Shown: positions 36,184-46,806 of the stretch, one piece after another
Layout: each line of letters opens with the position of its first letter
How positions within the stretch are numbered: the first letter of the stretch is position 1
DNA from: Terebella lapidaria
Lineage: Eukaryota > Annelida > Polychaeta > Terebellida > Terebellidae
Assembly: GCA_949152475.1 (NCBI GenBank)
Contig: OX424568.1
Coordinates: forward strand, 14,545,667-14,609,666
Reading direction: 5' to 3'
DNA: 64,000 nucleotides
Position numbers and translations under genes: made by a program
Notes under the pieces: model-generated
The model's input: only the letters and a program-made list of their open reading frames with translations
What the model was told of the DNA's origin: nothing
Databases searched by the model: none

Positions 36184-38488
36184 CATTCATCCACACCAGT
36201 TGATATTACTTTTTCATTTCTATGTGTAGTTCGCATGGTTGGAATGATAATTGTTACCTGGTGATGGTGTATCGATTACTTATGTGTGATAAACCATTGA
36301 GCAATGATCACTCTGAGCAAAGTCAAACGGAAATTTCCTACCAAATTTCAGACTTCTATCGCAAAATTTGAAAAAGTTGGCATTCTTTCCCAATATTAAT
36401 TTTAGTTCCATCATTGAATTTATTGGTTCGCTTACAACTTTGTGTAATTGCTTGCTTTTTACAAAATCAATATGTTTGTGTAGGATACAACCTAATGTGT
36501 TTTTTGTTCCAAAACTACAACAATACTTCCAACTCTAATAAATGTAAACATGACCATTTACTGGAATATGATCAGATTTCTGTTTGGGGTGAAATTCATA
36601 TTTGGGTCGATAGTTAATTTTTGTTATAGAGGTCTGAGATTCGTTAAAAAAGTGCCATTTGACTGCCCGATGAAGTATGACAAGTTATAATACAATATCG
36701 TCAAGCATTTCAAAAATATCTGCAAAACAAACGATGTAAATGAGTTAGAATAAATATCAGAGAATATCGTTTTGTAAACAAACGTGGCTTCCGATTTACA
36801 ACATTTATCTTCAACTACGCAATAATGACAACAAACAGTGCAACTGCCAGTAATATATAAAGTCAATTCATGACCCTTCAAGCATTCACTACATTTTTTA
36901 GATTCAGTTCTGATGGTGACAACCGCAGCTGGTATTCTAGCAGGCCTTGTCCTTTGCTCAGCAGCCGCAACTGATGGCCCTCATCAACAGTGGTGGTCCA
37001 GGTGGGCCTCTTCTTACACAATGTCACCTGTCATTTCCCAACCATATTCCATATTCCTAACCATACTCTTTGAACGCATTTTGTCAGCTGCCGACTATAG
37101 CAGCATATGAATATGAGCACAGCACCCATGAAGAGACAAGTTGTCATATGTCCGTGGTTGAGAGACTTGTGTTATTGAAGTATCAATCCGTTACCCACAT
37201 GACACCTGCAAAAAAACTGCTGTCCAACACCAGCTTCTGTTGCACTGTCCTCATCTAGCATGTGCAGAGTCTTCAGCTTCTTCAGGAATGAAACCTTTAA
37301 TTGCTTTGGTAAGCAAGGTCGCATGGGCACAAGCAGCTGGGAGCAGAGCCTCTCAAGTTGGCATATGTGACGTTGGCATCGAGTCCGTTCCTACTTCTTC
37401 ATCGGAACAGCAACTCTGTAGATCACATCACGCACGTCCAATAACTAGAAGCACTGAAATATCAGTGTAGTTGCTGAGAACTCTGACCACCTGACAGAGA
37501 GAATCAACGGCTTGGGACACCAGCTTCATCATGCAAGACGATGCCTGACTTTGGAGAAAGGTGACTCTCATAACTGTTCGACTTTACAGGTGAGGATAAT
37601 GTAACAGAAGCAACATCGGACCAGTTAGGGAGCATGTTTTTGCAGTGCCGTATTGACAACCGATTGATACCCCAACAAGTAAAAAAAAATTGTGATAATC
37701 TGTATGTCGAGAGAAGATGCCTGACTTTGGAGAAAGGTGACTCTCATAACTGTTCGATTTTACATGTGAGGAAAATGCAACAGAAGCAACATCGGACCAG
37801 TTAGGGAGCATGTTTTTGCAGTGCCGGATTGACAACCGATTGATACCCCAACAAGTAAAAAAAATGTGATAATCTGTATGTCGAGAGAAGGGGCCGCCGC
37901 TACGGATTGTGTCACTAACTCGGCCAGACAAGAACTTGTAACTTCAGAGGCCTCCTACTCATCTATGCTGCTATGCTAGGCACTTGAAATTGTGTCCTCT
38001 AGATGTCAGCATAAAAGATTATATTTGGGAAATGGAAGATGATATTTCATCTCATTGTATCAACAGAGTCCCATCTGGACCATAACTGTTAAGAACATGC
38101 ACATATTGCAAATGCACAGTGAACCGGTTCGTGATGTTCGCTTTTACGTTGTCCCAAAAAGAGAAGATGGTAGTGAACAGTGAGGATGAGCAATTGATCA
38201 AGCAGTAATGGACATGAACTTAAGAGTACACATTATAGTCAGATTTTATCGTTTGTTTGCACCAAATAATGACAAGAATTATAAAAGACTACGAACAGCA
38301 ACTCTGTAGATCAAATCAATGCCACATGTCAAGCCAACGCCACGATGAAGGCTATTTGAATATTGGTCAACGATATATTGCACATCAGTAATTAATGAAC
38401 CATCTTCAGTTAATTCAAAAGGCATTCATGTAGCAGTATTACAAAACACAGGAGTGAATCAGTGAAATCTAGAAATGCAAGAAAATAG
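36184..38488. other. Interior of foldback element, no recognised gene
   Basis: Short frames are present, for example 36913-37110 (VTTAAGILAGLVLCSAAATD) and 37240-37470, but none matches a family I know. CAGCAACTCTGTAGATCA occurs at 37408 and again at 38298. The part around 36900-37500 is less AT-rich than its surroundings and might be captured host sequence. Confidence 0.5.
37540..37890. repeat. 176-bp tandem duplication inside foldback element
   Basis: Copies 37540-37715 and 37716-37890 start GATGCCTGACTTTGGAGAAA and end GTATGTCGAGAGAA. They differ at a few positions and in the length of an A run. The minus-strand frame spanning them (37584-37931) is a by-product. Confidence 0.9.
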
Positions 38489-38835
38489 CCATATCCCCTT
38501 AATCCAGAAGTTTTGACAAGTTTGTGTGAAACTTGACCTTGATCTTGATCTTATGTGGTGACCTTGACCATGGATCACAGAAGTTTCACCAGAAATGAAA
38601 TCCTTGGGTCAGACTTGTATAGAAAAGTGCTCTCACACTTGATTCTAGGCCTAGTACTAAAAAAGTTATATTTTTATTATGCTAATTATCCATATCTGGC
38701 GGTTAGTATGCTAATTAACGAATAAAAAAATTTCCCCAAAGTTGGGGCAGTGCCAACAAAGCTCAAAATCACTTGGAGACACATGTTAATGCATATCAAT
38801 CAAAAAACCTTGCTGTTTCAACAATTTCTAGGTTC
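38489..38835. repeat. Foldback element, right arm
   Basis: Inverted counterpart of 35836-36183, ending TTTCAACAATTTCTAGGTTC. Between it and the target duplication lie 38 bp not matched at the left side, where 157 bp precede the arm. Confidence 0.88.
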
Positions 38836-38873
38836 ACTGTGGAAGGGATATAACCCACAACTCGACTAATAGG

Positions 38874-39670
38874 TCAATTGTCCCCGTGGTCGCACACATA
38901 ATCTCAAAATCTGCTGTTGCGATGCTTGTTTCTACAATGGTAGAACGATAGGAACAAAAGGCTAGCACAACATATACTGTCTTGCGCTGTGTACGATATT
39001 CGTATCTCACGTACTTTCAAATAGGATTGGGCGTAGAATGTTACCCCACTCGATAGGTTTAAGGGGTCTTTGACAAAATTTGCAATCATATCCGTTGTGA
39101 CAGTATAAGACTTAGTTTGGACAGGTATATTGGCATGGTTAAAAGTTTGATTGACACAATTCTTTCGTTGTTCATATTATTCTAGACTCCTTAAGCACAT
39201 TTATCTAGAGCACGTTATTTTCCACAGAATTAGTACCTATTAGAGCGACTAGTGAAATATGAGCTTGAAATACATATTATTTGAGCAAGTCATCTATTTG
39301 AACATTAGATATATGTAGTTATGCTATTTTACCCCCTAATCGTTCGTCACCATAGCGTAGACACAATGGACCGTAACTACGCGGTAATCATGGATAGTAG
39401 GCCTGGAGCCAACTGACTGTTGCAGTGTCGAGGTCTGAGACAGATCAAGTATCATTTCTGGGAGAGAAATCACGGAGTAATCATTTATAGATAGCTTATC
39501 TTTTATGGTGCATGGTTTAGTACAAGTCTCACCTGTGTCTGGTGCTTACAATTGTAATGGAGACGTTGAACCTCGTCTTTCTATAGGGGCGTTCAGGTAA
39601 TAATTGTGGCAATTAACTTAGTTGGTTTCTGTCATTTTATCTTTGAATATCGGGATCCATATACATCTAA
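38874..39670. repeat. Repeat module C, copy V, last segment
   Basis: Resumes at TCAATTGTCCCC and includes GAACATTAGATATATGTAG (39299), the empty site of the LINE insertion, and the CCTGGAGCCAACTGACTG block (39402). It is interrupted after ACATCTAA (39663-39670). Confidence 0.8.
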
Positions 39671-40448
39671 TAGACGTGGAATCAATACCCAGTATTAAGT
39701 ATTCCGAGCAAACAAAACAGGGTCCGTTGTCCAATCTCATAGTCCGGGGACAGAAAGTCATATCAGGCATACGAAGTGAGAGAAGACAAAAATGACAGGG
39801 AAAACTCATGAACCCCCAAAAATGGCCATTAGGAGGTGAAATCAGGTGTTCCGGAAAGAGTGAGCATTCCCTGCCCCACTAGTGGCACCCGTCATCACTA
39901 GTGGCACCCGTCATGAATTCCCCAAAATTAACATGAAAATAGATCTAGTTGCATGGCAGATATGGATTTGCTGTATTTATCAACCAGATCATGATGACGT
40001 CCATAGAATTTCTTAAACGCAGCTATAAGTCTTGGTAAAACATGTCCTTGTCGTAGCGGTTTAGAGACTAGCTGGGCACTTCGATAGACAAAGTCCTCAT
40101 ATTTGCAACTAGCTCTGGAATAGCGTATAAGTTGAGAAACAAACACACCATATGCCGGTGACATAGGAATGTTGCTGCTTAGAAAAGGGAAATTGACTAT
40201 GGAAAAATTGAAATCATCACGTTTGTCATATAAACTAGTTGACAGGTTAGAATCATTATCAATCTCCAACGTCAGGTCTAGATAGTTGGAAAAATTAGCG
40301 GATTCTGTAGTATCCTTAATTTCAAGTTCCTTAGGATATATGACATCCAAATAATCACCAAACTTGGGATTATTTAGCGACAATACATCATCTATGTATC
40401 GGAAAGTGAAATACACAGATGATGTTAATACTACATGGGCATAGTAAT
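39671..40448 (-). mobile_element. 5'-truncated retroelement insertion
   Basis: TCTAA is found on both sides (39666-39670 and 40449-40453). The unbroken paralogue CATCTAAGCTTCATGAATAC at 27433 shows the empty site. The insert carries a reverse-transcriptase 3' half on the minus strand and about 257 bp of 3' sequence, in which CACTAGTGGCACCCGTCAT is repeated (about 39877 and 39897). Fragments similar to this 3' sequence (AGGAGGTGAAA..TGTTCCGGAAA) occur at about 49500-49575 and 52920-52985. Confidence 0.75.
39928..40416 (-). pseudogene. Reverse transcriptase fragment (YIDD type)
   Basis: A 162-codon frame begins inside the catalytic domain at FRYIDDVLSLNN, where YIDD is the polymerase active-site box. 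It continues through SNYLDLTLEI and SSNIPMSPAYGVFVSQLIRY to KPLRQGHVLPRLIAAFKKFYGRHHDLV and a natural stop. Everything upstream of the active site is missing; the frame stays open only to the insertion edge. The arrangement resembles Penelope-like or related reverse transcriptases common in invertebrate genomes, but I cannot place the clade. No endonuclease is present. It is a dead, truncated copy. Confidence 0.7.
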
Positions 40449-41104
40449 TCTAAGCTTCATGAATACATTAAGAGCAATATGCTATCATTTTGCAGGTTTG
40501 CCGTAGAACACTCCACAGTTTGTAAGGGAAATTTGAATCACTGTGAACTTTCCATATTTCCACCAATACGACCGGATACTTATGATGCAAATAGCAAACA
40601 GAAAATTCATTTGGGAATATATGTGGCTTTCACAACAACTCGAGCGTTATGGAGTGTTTCAACAGATATCCTAGTATAATTAACGGAGTGCAATATATAT
40701 TGTATACAGTATGTATGCTATGATACTGACAATACAATCAGTCTCGGATATCGAGAAAGTGGTCATCACTGGTACCCAGTATTGATTTAATCATCATATC
40801 AATTGTAAAGCTTCCCATCAAATTATCTGTAATGACATTATGGACATTAACACCACCCTTTTTCCACACCCGTTCTCGGTCAACTCATTGCGACGTTGAA
40901 CCCATTCAATCACATTTATTGGATGGAAATGTTATCACTGAAGGCACCACGATTCGCATGCATTTGTGTTTACCTTTCTCGCCCATATACAAAGGACATA
41001 CACGATTATGTATGTTTTGTTATGATATTAGAATAATGCCAATATGATGATAGTATTTCTTTGGTGAAAGATACGCGACTGTGCAAGCAGCAAATGTACC
41101 AAGA
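40449..41104. repeat. Diverged module B/D sequence
   Basis: AAGCTTCATGAATACATTAAGAGC at 40451 equals 27437. Farther on, TATTTCCACCAATACGACC (40555), TCTGTAATGACATTATG (40828) and CACCCGTTCTCGGTC (40867) match module B landmarks in the same order. No gene is seen; the frames at 40419-40679 and 40832-41047 are not shared between copies. Confidence 0.6.
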
Positions 41105-42253
41105 TAATGTCTTGTCAGCAAGGTTCCTGACCACAGACTAATGGGTATTATTGTGTCAAATAATCACCTCTAAGATGTGACAAGCTACCCATCGCGAGAA
41201 TGGAAAATTACAGGGGTAATATCGGGGAATTGATCTGGCAATTATAGTGCCATTGTCATCCAGACTGCCTACTGTGACCACTTGGTGATTACTCCCCGCG
41301 AAATAAACGGTATATAATTGCCTGTGGAATCATCGGTGCATACACAAAATGACACTAGCCTATAAGTAGGAGTATATGATATAATCATGGTATTGATTTA
41401 CATGATTTATCGCGTGGTTACTGTCATGGAAATTCGGCACTCAAGGAAACCGCGGTACGTGTAGGACACCGTCGGATGTCAGTTACATTCTGTATGTTTT
41501 AAAAATAATATACTCATAAACGGAAGCACCTTTTGATTCGATTTCGTTGCTATTCGAATCCATTCGCGATGTAAACCATTCGCATAGTGATCCGGCGCGT
41601 GAAGGGTCTTCTCTAGGATTTCTGTGACTGCCATGAAAATACATGTGTTATCGTGGTACTTGCGGCCCATGTAGCGCAGCTTACTATTTCTTCTAAATTC
41701 AATGAAGAATAAACATGTGCCAGATTAAATATGGTATACATTCAGTGGCTGAGTAGTATTAACAGAGTTAAATGGGCCGCACTAATTGCGGCGCTACTTG
41801 GGCCGCACTGGCAGTCGATACATTTGTTTGTGAAATTTCTTGGGTCAGTCTTGCCCGGTATTGAGCCGCGAATTCAGAACTTGTTTGTGGTTTGCTCTAC
41901 CGAAATATTCGATAGCTGGGTAGTGGTGACGTTATGATCTAATATCGTGCCACGTGTACTACTGGTATTCCTAGCATTATGTTTTGTTGTTTTGTACGAA
42001 TGTACAGATTTTAATTATGAAAATGCTAAAGCCGAAAATATATGTATTTGTAACAATATTGTAAATATCTTGTAACTTTTTTTGATACAAGAAATAAAAC
42101 GCAAAAAACCCTCATTTGTAAAAAGATAAAAAAAAATCCGAGCTCGTGTTTCGCAGTGGATTCATTCTTTGTTGAAGCCATATTTGACAGAATGGACTCC
42201 AACACGACAAACACGATTAGTGACATCATCAGTAATCAGTTTTCGTTCATATG
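41105..42253. repeat. Module H, copy 2, part 1
   Basis: Colinear with 27850-28570 except for 389 bp at 41555-41943. The junction GCTATTCGAATCCAT resembles module B (GCTATTCGAACCCATAC at 20872), so the extra sequence is probably ancestral and was deleted from copy 1. Within it, a minus-strand frame (MGRKYHDNTCIFMAVTEILE) is unrecognised. Confidence 0.7.
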
Positions 42254-42269
42254 CATTGGAGGGACACCT

Positions 42270-42295
42270 GATTCGGTAACTGCAGTTACCAAATC
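42270..42295. repeat. 26-bp palindrome in left terminal repeat
   Basis: GATTCGGTAACTG (42270-42282) is followed directly by CAGTTACCAAATC (42283-42295). It is palindromic except for one base and is centred on CTGCAG. The counterpart is 44189-44214. Confidence 0.85.
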
Positions 42296-43198
42296 ATTTT
42301 CAGAATGGAAGCGGGGTGTACTTATATTCAAATCGTGTGTTTTTGGCATTTATAACGTATATTAAGGTGTGATTGCACGTAACTTACCGGTGGCTGCACT
42401 GAGGCACTTTTCCATTGACTTATAATGTGAAAGTAAAGGTAACAAAATCACCAAAACAATACAATCCCCTGACCTAAAACTTGGCTAGCACACACACACA
42501 TACTCATGGATGATGAACCGAGACAAGGTTTCATAAATGATATCACGAAAGCTGTGCAATTTGATGATTAGATAAATCATTTTATACGTTTCACCAAAAC
42601 GAAGATTCGAGTGTTCTGCTTGACAAGCACTGGCTGTTGCATATATTTATTCCTTGTTGTCGTCAAAATAATGAGAATATCTAGGGCTATACTTTCTGTG
42701 AGGTGAATGCAATGAGCTGAACATTCATAATCCCAAACACCTCGGTGCACCCGAGTGCATATCACCTGTGAGTTTTACTGGCCTCACTAGCTATTTGCTG
42801 CACAGCATAATCCTTTCGCTCGCCCTGTTGTGAGTGTATTTTGTAGACTGAGAAATAAGTTGGAAAATGACATATGAAAACGATGAATTTAACAAATTTA
42901 ACATTGATTAGTAAGAAACAGAGTCTCGGTTAGTAATCCTTGATGGCTAACAATCATAAAGGCAAAGTTTTACGTTGATTGGAAGTGTGTAAATTCATGA
43001 ATTTGTTACCTTTATATTTACATTATAAGTGAATGGACAGCTGGTCAATGTCAGGTTCATGACCATCACATGCAATCAATCCTTAACCTTATTTTTTGGT
43101 CAATATCTACTCATTCGTCGTGTCTGAATCAATATAGTGAGATTCTGTCGTGTTCCATGTGTAATTTCACTGATATGACTGTTATAAATATCAGTGAT

Positions 43199-43265
43199 GA
43201 TTCGGTAACTGACATAGCTTCAGCTAAATTGATTCGGTAACTGTGACATTGGGATTCGGTAACTG
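43199..43265. repeat. Cluster of three direct GATTCGGTAACTG motifs
   Basis: Copies at 43199, 43231 and 43253, all in plus orientation, with spacings of 32 and 22 bp. They are likely protein-binding sites, by analogy with subterminal transposase sites of other DNA transposons. Confidence 0.7.
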
Positions 43266-43933
43266 ACAATTCGCAAGACCATTGAGATCCAGTCTCAGCA
43301 CGTGTGAACCACCCCAGCACTGGCTAAAGATACGTATTGTTGGTAATAATGTATAACCATTTTGGTTGGGATTTCATATCTTGCAGTGCCTGTAGCTGAC
43401 GTTTCGGTGATCGAAGTTGGCGTATTCACACTTTATTAAATCGTTACTAAAGTGGCCGTGAAAATAGCTAATTGTTATTCATCGGCGCATTTATTTAGAA
43501 CCTGATCCTGTTACCTATCAGAATTCTCGTTTCGTCAAAATAATGGTTGGTAGTTCTTGTTTTTTTTTTATCTATTTTTCCGTTTCTTTCTATTTAACTG
43601 ATAAATCGGAAGTCAATTGTCAACAAGGAAGGGTTTGGGGGGGGGGGGGATACATACGATCGTATGTGTTGCTAGAGTTGTAGTATACTATATAGGAATG
43701 AATACTAATGTCCCTGTACACAGGAACATATGGGGTATAGGGTATGATGTTGGAGAGAAATAGTTGAGAGTGATCATATTTAAAACACAGTGCCGTGAGA
43801 TTTCCAGTTATGTGCTCCCACATTTATTGCAGTAATGCTGGATAAACTCACTGTCATCTGAATAAATATAATTTTGGATTGATTTACTCCACAGATGTCT
43901 GAAAAATCGAAGTCAATTTTTTTAAATAAGTGT

Positions 43934-44000
43934 CAGTTACTGAATCATTTCATGATCTGTACTTTGAGTTACCGAATCAGGACAAGTCAGTTACCGAATC
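43934..44000. repeat. Cluster of three inverted GATTCGGTAACTG motifs
   Basis: CAGTTACTGAATC at 43934, GAGTTACCGAATC at 43966 and CAGTTACCGAATC at 43988, in minus orientation. The spacings are again 32 and 22 bp in the same left-to-right order as the first cluster. Confidence 0.7.
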
Positions 44001-44188
44001 ATCATCAATTTGTTTTTAATAAACAATCATATCTGTGAATTTGCACATGAAGCTAGGCAGAACCTCACTCGATTTCGTTCAAACACGATAAAAGAGTAAA
44101 TATTGACAAAAAAATAGCGCTAATATACGTTTTAAATGCAAAAACACACAATTAAAATATACGTACTCGCCGCGTCCATTCTGAAAAT

Positions 44189-44214
44189 GATTCGATAACT
44201 GCAGTTACCGAATC
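44189..44214. repeat. 26-bp palindrome in right terminal repeat
   Basis: GATTCGATAACTG (44189-44201) followed by CAGTTACCGAATC (44202-44214), one base from perfect symmetry. It lies at the same distance from the end (16 bp) as the left palindrome. Confidence 0.85.
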
Positions 44215-44230
44215 ATGTGTCCCCCCAGTG

Positions 44231-44446
44231 ATATGGTAACATGTTTGGTAATCAGTCATTCCGTCTCGTGAGCGTTATTATAATCGTGTATATTCATGAG
44301 AACGCAGAACCAAAATGACACCATGAAGTAAGTAAATCCCAATTGAATGAGTTATCGTGATCCACTATCAAACACTATCGAACAATTGCAAACACTGAAA
44401 AAGTTTTTTTATTGAAAATTATAGATTGGTGGATTTCGGGGATTTT
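44231..44446. repeat. Module H, copy 2, part 2, and AT-rich junction
   Basis: Resumes at ATATGGTAACATGTTTGG and matches 28564-28680 (for example ATTCATGAGAACGCAG at 44291). It is followed by unmatched AT-rich sequence with no gene. Confidence 0.65.
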
Positions 44447-46458
44447 AGGTTGCATAAAAAAAAGTACATTAGCCAATTGTATTGCGGACCAAAGTCTGCA
44501 TCCATAGGTTTTTATATGGTATAAACATTTGATTGGGCCAGTTAACTAGTGACGCGTCTCTATACACATGTGGAAAATCAAGTACTTGAAAATACTGTCA
44601 TGCTAGTGTACAAAATATTGCTTTTGTAAGAGTCTGCATCTTCCATATAAAGTTTGTACTGCTTGACAAATGACCATGCATCAATAGCAATTGGTGTACG
44701 AGATGAACCAATCGGTCGCATTAAACACCACATCCAATCCCGTTCTCTCCTTGGCCTGATCCAATGGTATTTATTGCAGTACCCCGCGATTTGATTTACA
44801 GTGGTTTTGACACCATCCTAATTTCCCAGGGGACGACAAATTGTCTGCCTGTACATAAAACAGTTTCTATACAAGGGTGTGAGGTTAACGGAAAGATTTC
44901 CATGAATAGAGGGGGAGGGTGTACATATTCGACACTGTCCCTTATAACATGTATAGCAAATTTAAACCTGTTGTCAAATCAATGCAATCAGCATATACCA
45001 TCAAAGGCAATAGGAATGAGAATGAAGTTCCTCAAACAGTTTTCAGCACTAATAAATTGTTACTTAGAGAGGCATAATTTTTCAGTAGCCTGCGAATTAA
45101 CGAAACGGACAATGTGTCAATCAGGTGGGTCTTTTACATGAACAGATGAATGACAAGATTCCAGGCGTTATTTTAGCCATGTGAATACTTGATCATGAGT
45201 AATGTAGATATTGTCATAATGTGGAACGTAATGTAATGTTATGATGCAGATCGTTTCAATCATCAGTGAATCAATATTATATATCCAATGTTATAGATTT
45301 TACATAATTCAATATATTACGACGAAACTTTTTTTGTATTCATGCAGTTCCTTCTTGTATTGCATTAAACATTTCTCGAGTCAGATTGTATATAATTCAC
45401 TAAGATATATGGCTGTATCGAGCACACATATGTTACTGATAAAAGCATATGTGACATTTATGTTCTGATACAAGAACAATCAAGAAACACCATTGAACAC
45501 TTCTTACAAGTGTCAAATCCATTATGTGATGTCAATATTTAATGATTTCTTCCAGGTTTCCCTAGTTTCGCAGATGAAGATTTATGTGTAACGGACTAAG
45601 TATCTTCGTCAGGTTCAGTCTTTTCTGATAAATGGTGCTGCATTTTCCTCAAGTCTATGTGAATAATACAGGGCTTATGGCCGTAAACTTGATAAACTGG
45701 CACAAACTCGATAAACCGGCACAAAGTTAATGGCAGTTAACATTTTATCCAAATATATTCAAATCTACTAACTATCGACGGTGTTGTGCTGGAGTTCATT
45801 CGTATAAATTTAAATCTGCAGCGGTTTCTATACTAGCATACATGGTCGATAACATATATAATATCAATAAACAATCACTGCAAAGTACATCCAAGATAAT
45901 GTGCAAATATAGGCACAGTTTGTCCCAGGCAAGCCTAAACATTTGCAGATATTAGTCCATAAAGAGTGAAGCACTATCTTCCACTGGGACAACTCATCTT
46001 CACAACATCTTATGCCAGAGAAGGGAGCCTGGGTTTTGACGCCGTGGTCTATCCTAATTGTTGGTGATAAAAGTCTCCATGTCTCCCTTGGGATTCCCTA
46101 TTCCTGGGTTCGGCAAAGTCACGGAGATAGCTTGGGCTACAACTGCTCCCAGGATATCTGGCTAATCATGAGGAATATCACAGGGACATTTTTTTACGTT
46201 TCCATAGTTTACGGAAGTCTAAAACGAAATAAAATACCAGGCAGAAGTTCATGGTTCAGTGTTATCGTTGCATACGTTTGCCCATCATACATAATTTATA
46301 TTGGAGGTTAGTTGTTCACACGTTGGTGTTTCAGAGTAGTATTTCTTTGAAGTGATTGGTTCGTAATGTGGGGAAATACAAATTCATTCTAAATCACGGC
46401 CCTTTCTTGTTTTCTAGTGTTCGGCACGTATAAGACATTAAACAAAAAAGTCCTCATT
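44447..46458. repeat. Modules E and F, copy 2
   Basis: Colinear over 2 kb with 49926-51957 at roughly 95% identity by eye. Landmarks are CCAATTGTATTGCGGACCAA (44474), TTTATTGCAGTACCCC (44770) and the 99-codon frame at 46012-46311. That frame differs between the copies by five bases, of which four change an amino acid, so there is no sign of selection for protein. Confidence 0.85.
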
Positions 46459-46806
46459 GTGAGAGATACGGTTGGCGTTATCCAAGCCTGAACGCAAGGG
46501 TTTCTTCTGCCTATCCGGGTATTTGTGCAGTATTGCTTCCTGTTGTCATTGTATTGCAAGTGTTCCAAGCTGGAATTATTCCAGCAAATATTTATAATTG
46601 CAGTTGAAGACAAAAGTCTTAATATCATTACAGTGAGAGATACGGTTGGCGTTATCCAAGCCTGAACGCAAGGGTTTCTTCTGCCTATCCGGGTATTTGT
46701 GCAGTATTGCTTCCTGTTGTCATTGTATTGCAAGTGTTCCAAGCTGGAATTATTCCAGCAAATATTTATAATTGCAGTTGAAGACAAAAGTCTTAATATC
46801 ATTACA
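46459..46806. repeat. 174-bp perfect tandem duplication
   Basis: Copies 46459-46632 and 46633-46806 appear identical, starting GTGAGAGATACGGTTGGCG and ending in CTTAATATCATTACA. Module copy 3 has the unit once (51957 on), diverged. The unit length is a multiple of three, so the minus-strand frame 46389-46802 repeats in phase; it is not a gene. Confidence 0.93.

Larger units (their letters stand above)
35679..38873. mobile_element. Foldback-type insertion of about 3.2 kb
   Basis: In the other module copies GGTCTCAATTGTCCCCGTGG is continuous (15341, 23383). Here GGTCTCAATT ends at 35678 and TCAATTGTCCCC resumes at 38874, so TCAATT is duplicated (35673-35678 and 38874-38879). The insert starts AACCTAT and ends ATAGG, at most a 5-6 bp terminal repeat. 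Inside lie two inverted arms of about 348 bp (35836-36183 and 38489-38835). Between the arms is unrecognised AT-rich sequence with a tandem duplication; no transposase is visible, so it is non-autonomous or its gene has decayed. Confidence 0.8.
42254..44230. mobile_element. 1977-bp non-autonomous DNA transposon with palindromic motifs
   Basis: ATATG flanks both ends (42249-42253 and 44231-44235), and the empty site GTTCATATGGTAACA is at 28562. Ends read CATTGGAGGGACACCTG (left) and, inverted, CACTGGGGGGACACATG (right). Inverted repeats extend about 120 bp. Each contains a near-perfect 26-bp palindrome made of GATTCGGTAACTG and its reverse complement. Six further copies of this 13-mer lie inside. 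No transposase is seen. A 5-bp duplication with CAC-like ends is compatible with Transib-like elements, but the superfamily is unproven. Confidence 0.8.

Noticed and set aside
35679..38873. LTR retrotransposon interpretation of the long repeats
   Set aside because: The long arms are inverted, not direct, and there is no gag-pol coding sequence, primer-binding site or polypurine tract.
42254..44000. CRISPR-like array of the GATTCGGTAACTG motif
   Set aside because: Copies are in both orientations, irregularly placed and in animal DNA; they fit protein-binding sites of a transposon.
46012..46311. 99-codon frame conserved at 51509-51808
   Set aside because: Five base differences, four of them amino-acid changing, in modules that are equally similar outside the frame; no selection for protein and no known family.
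46389..46802. Minus-strand 137-codon frame with two identical halves
   Set aside because: Produced by the 174-bp tandem duplication (58 codons). The single-unit copy near 51957 is frameshifted.
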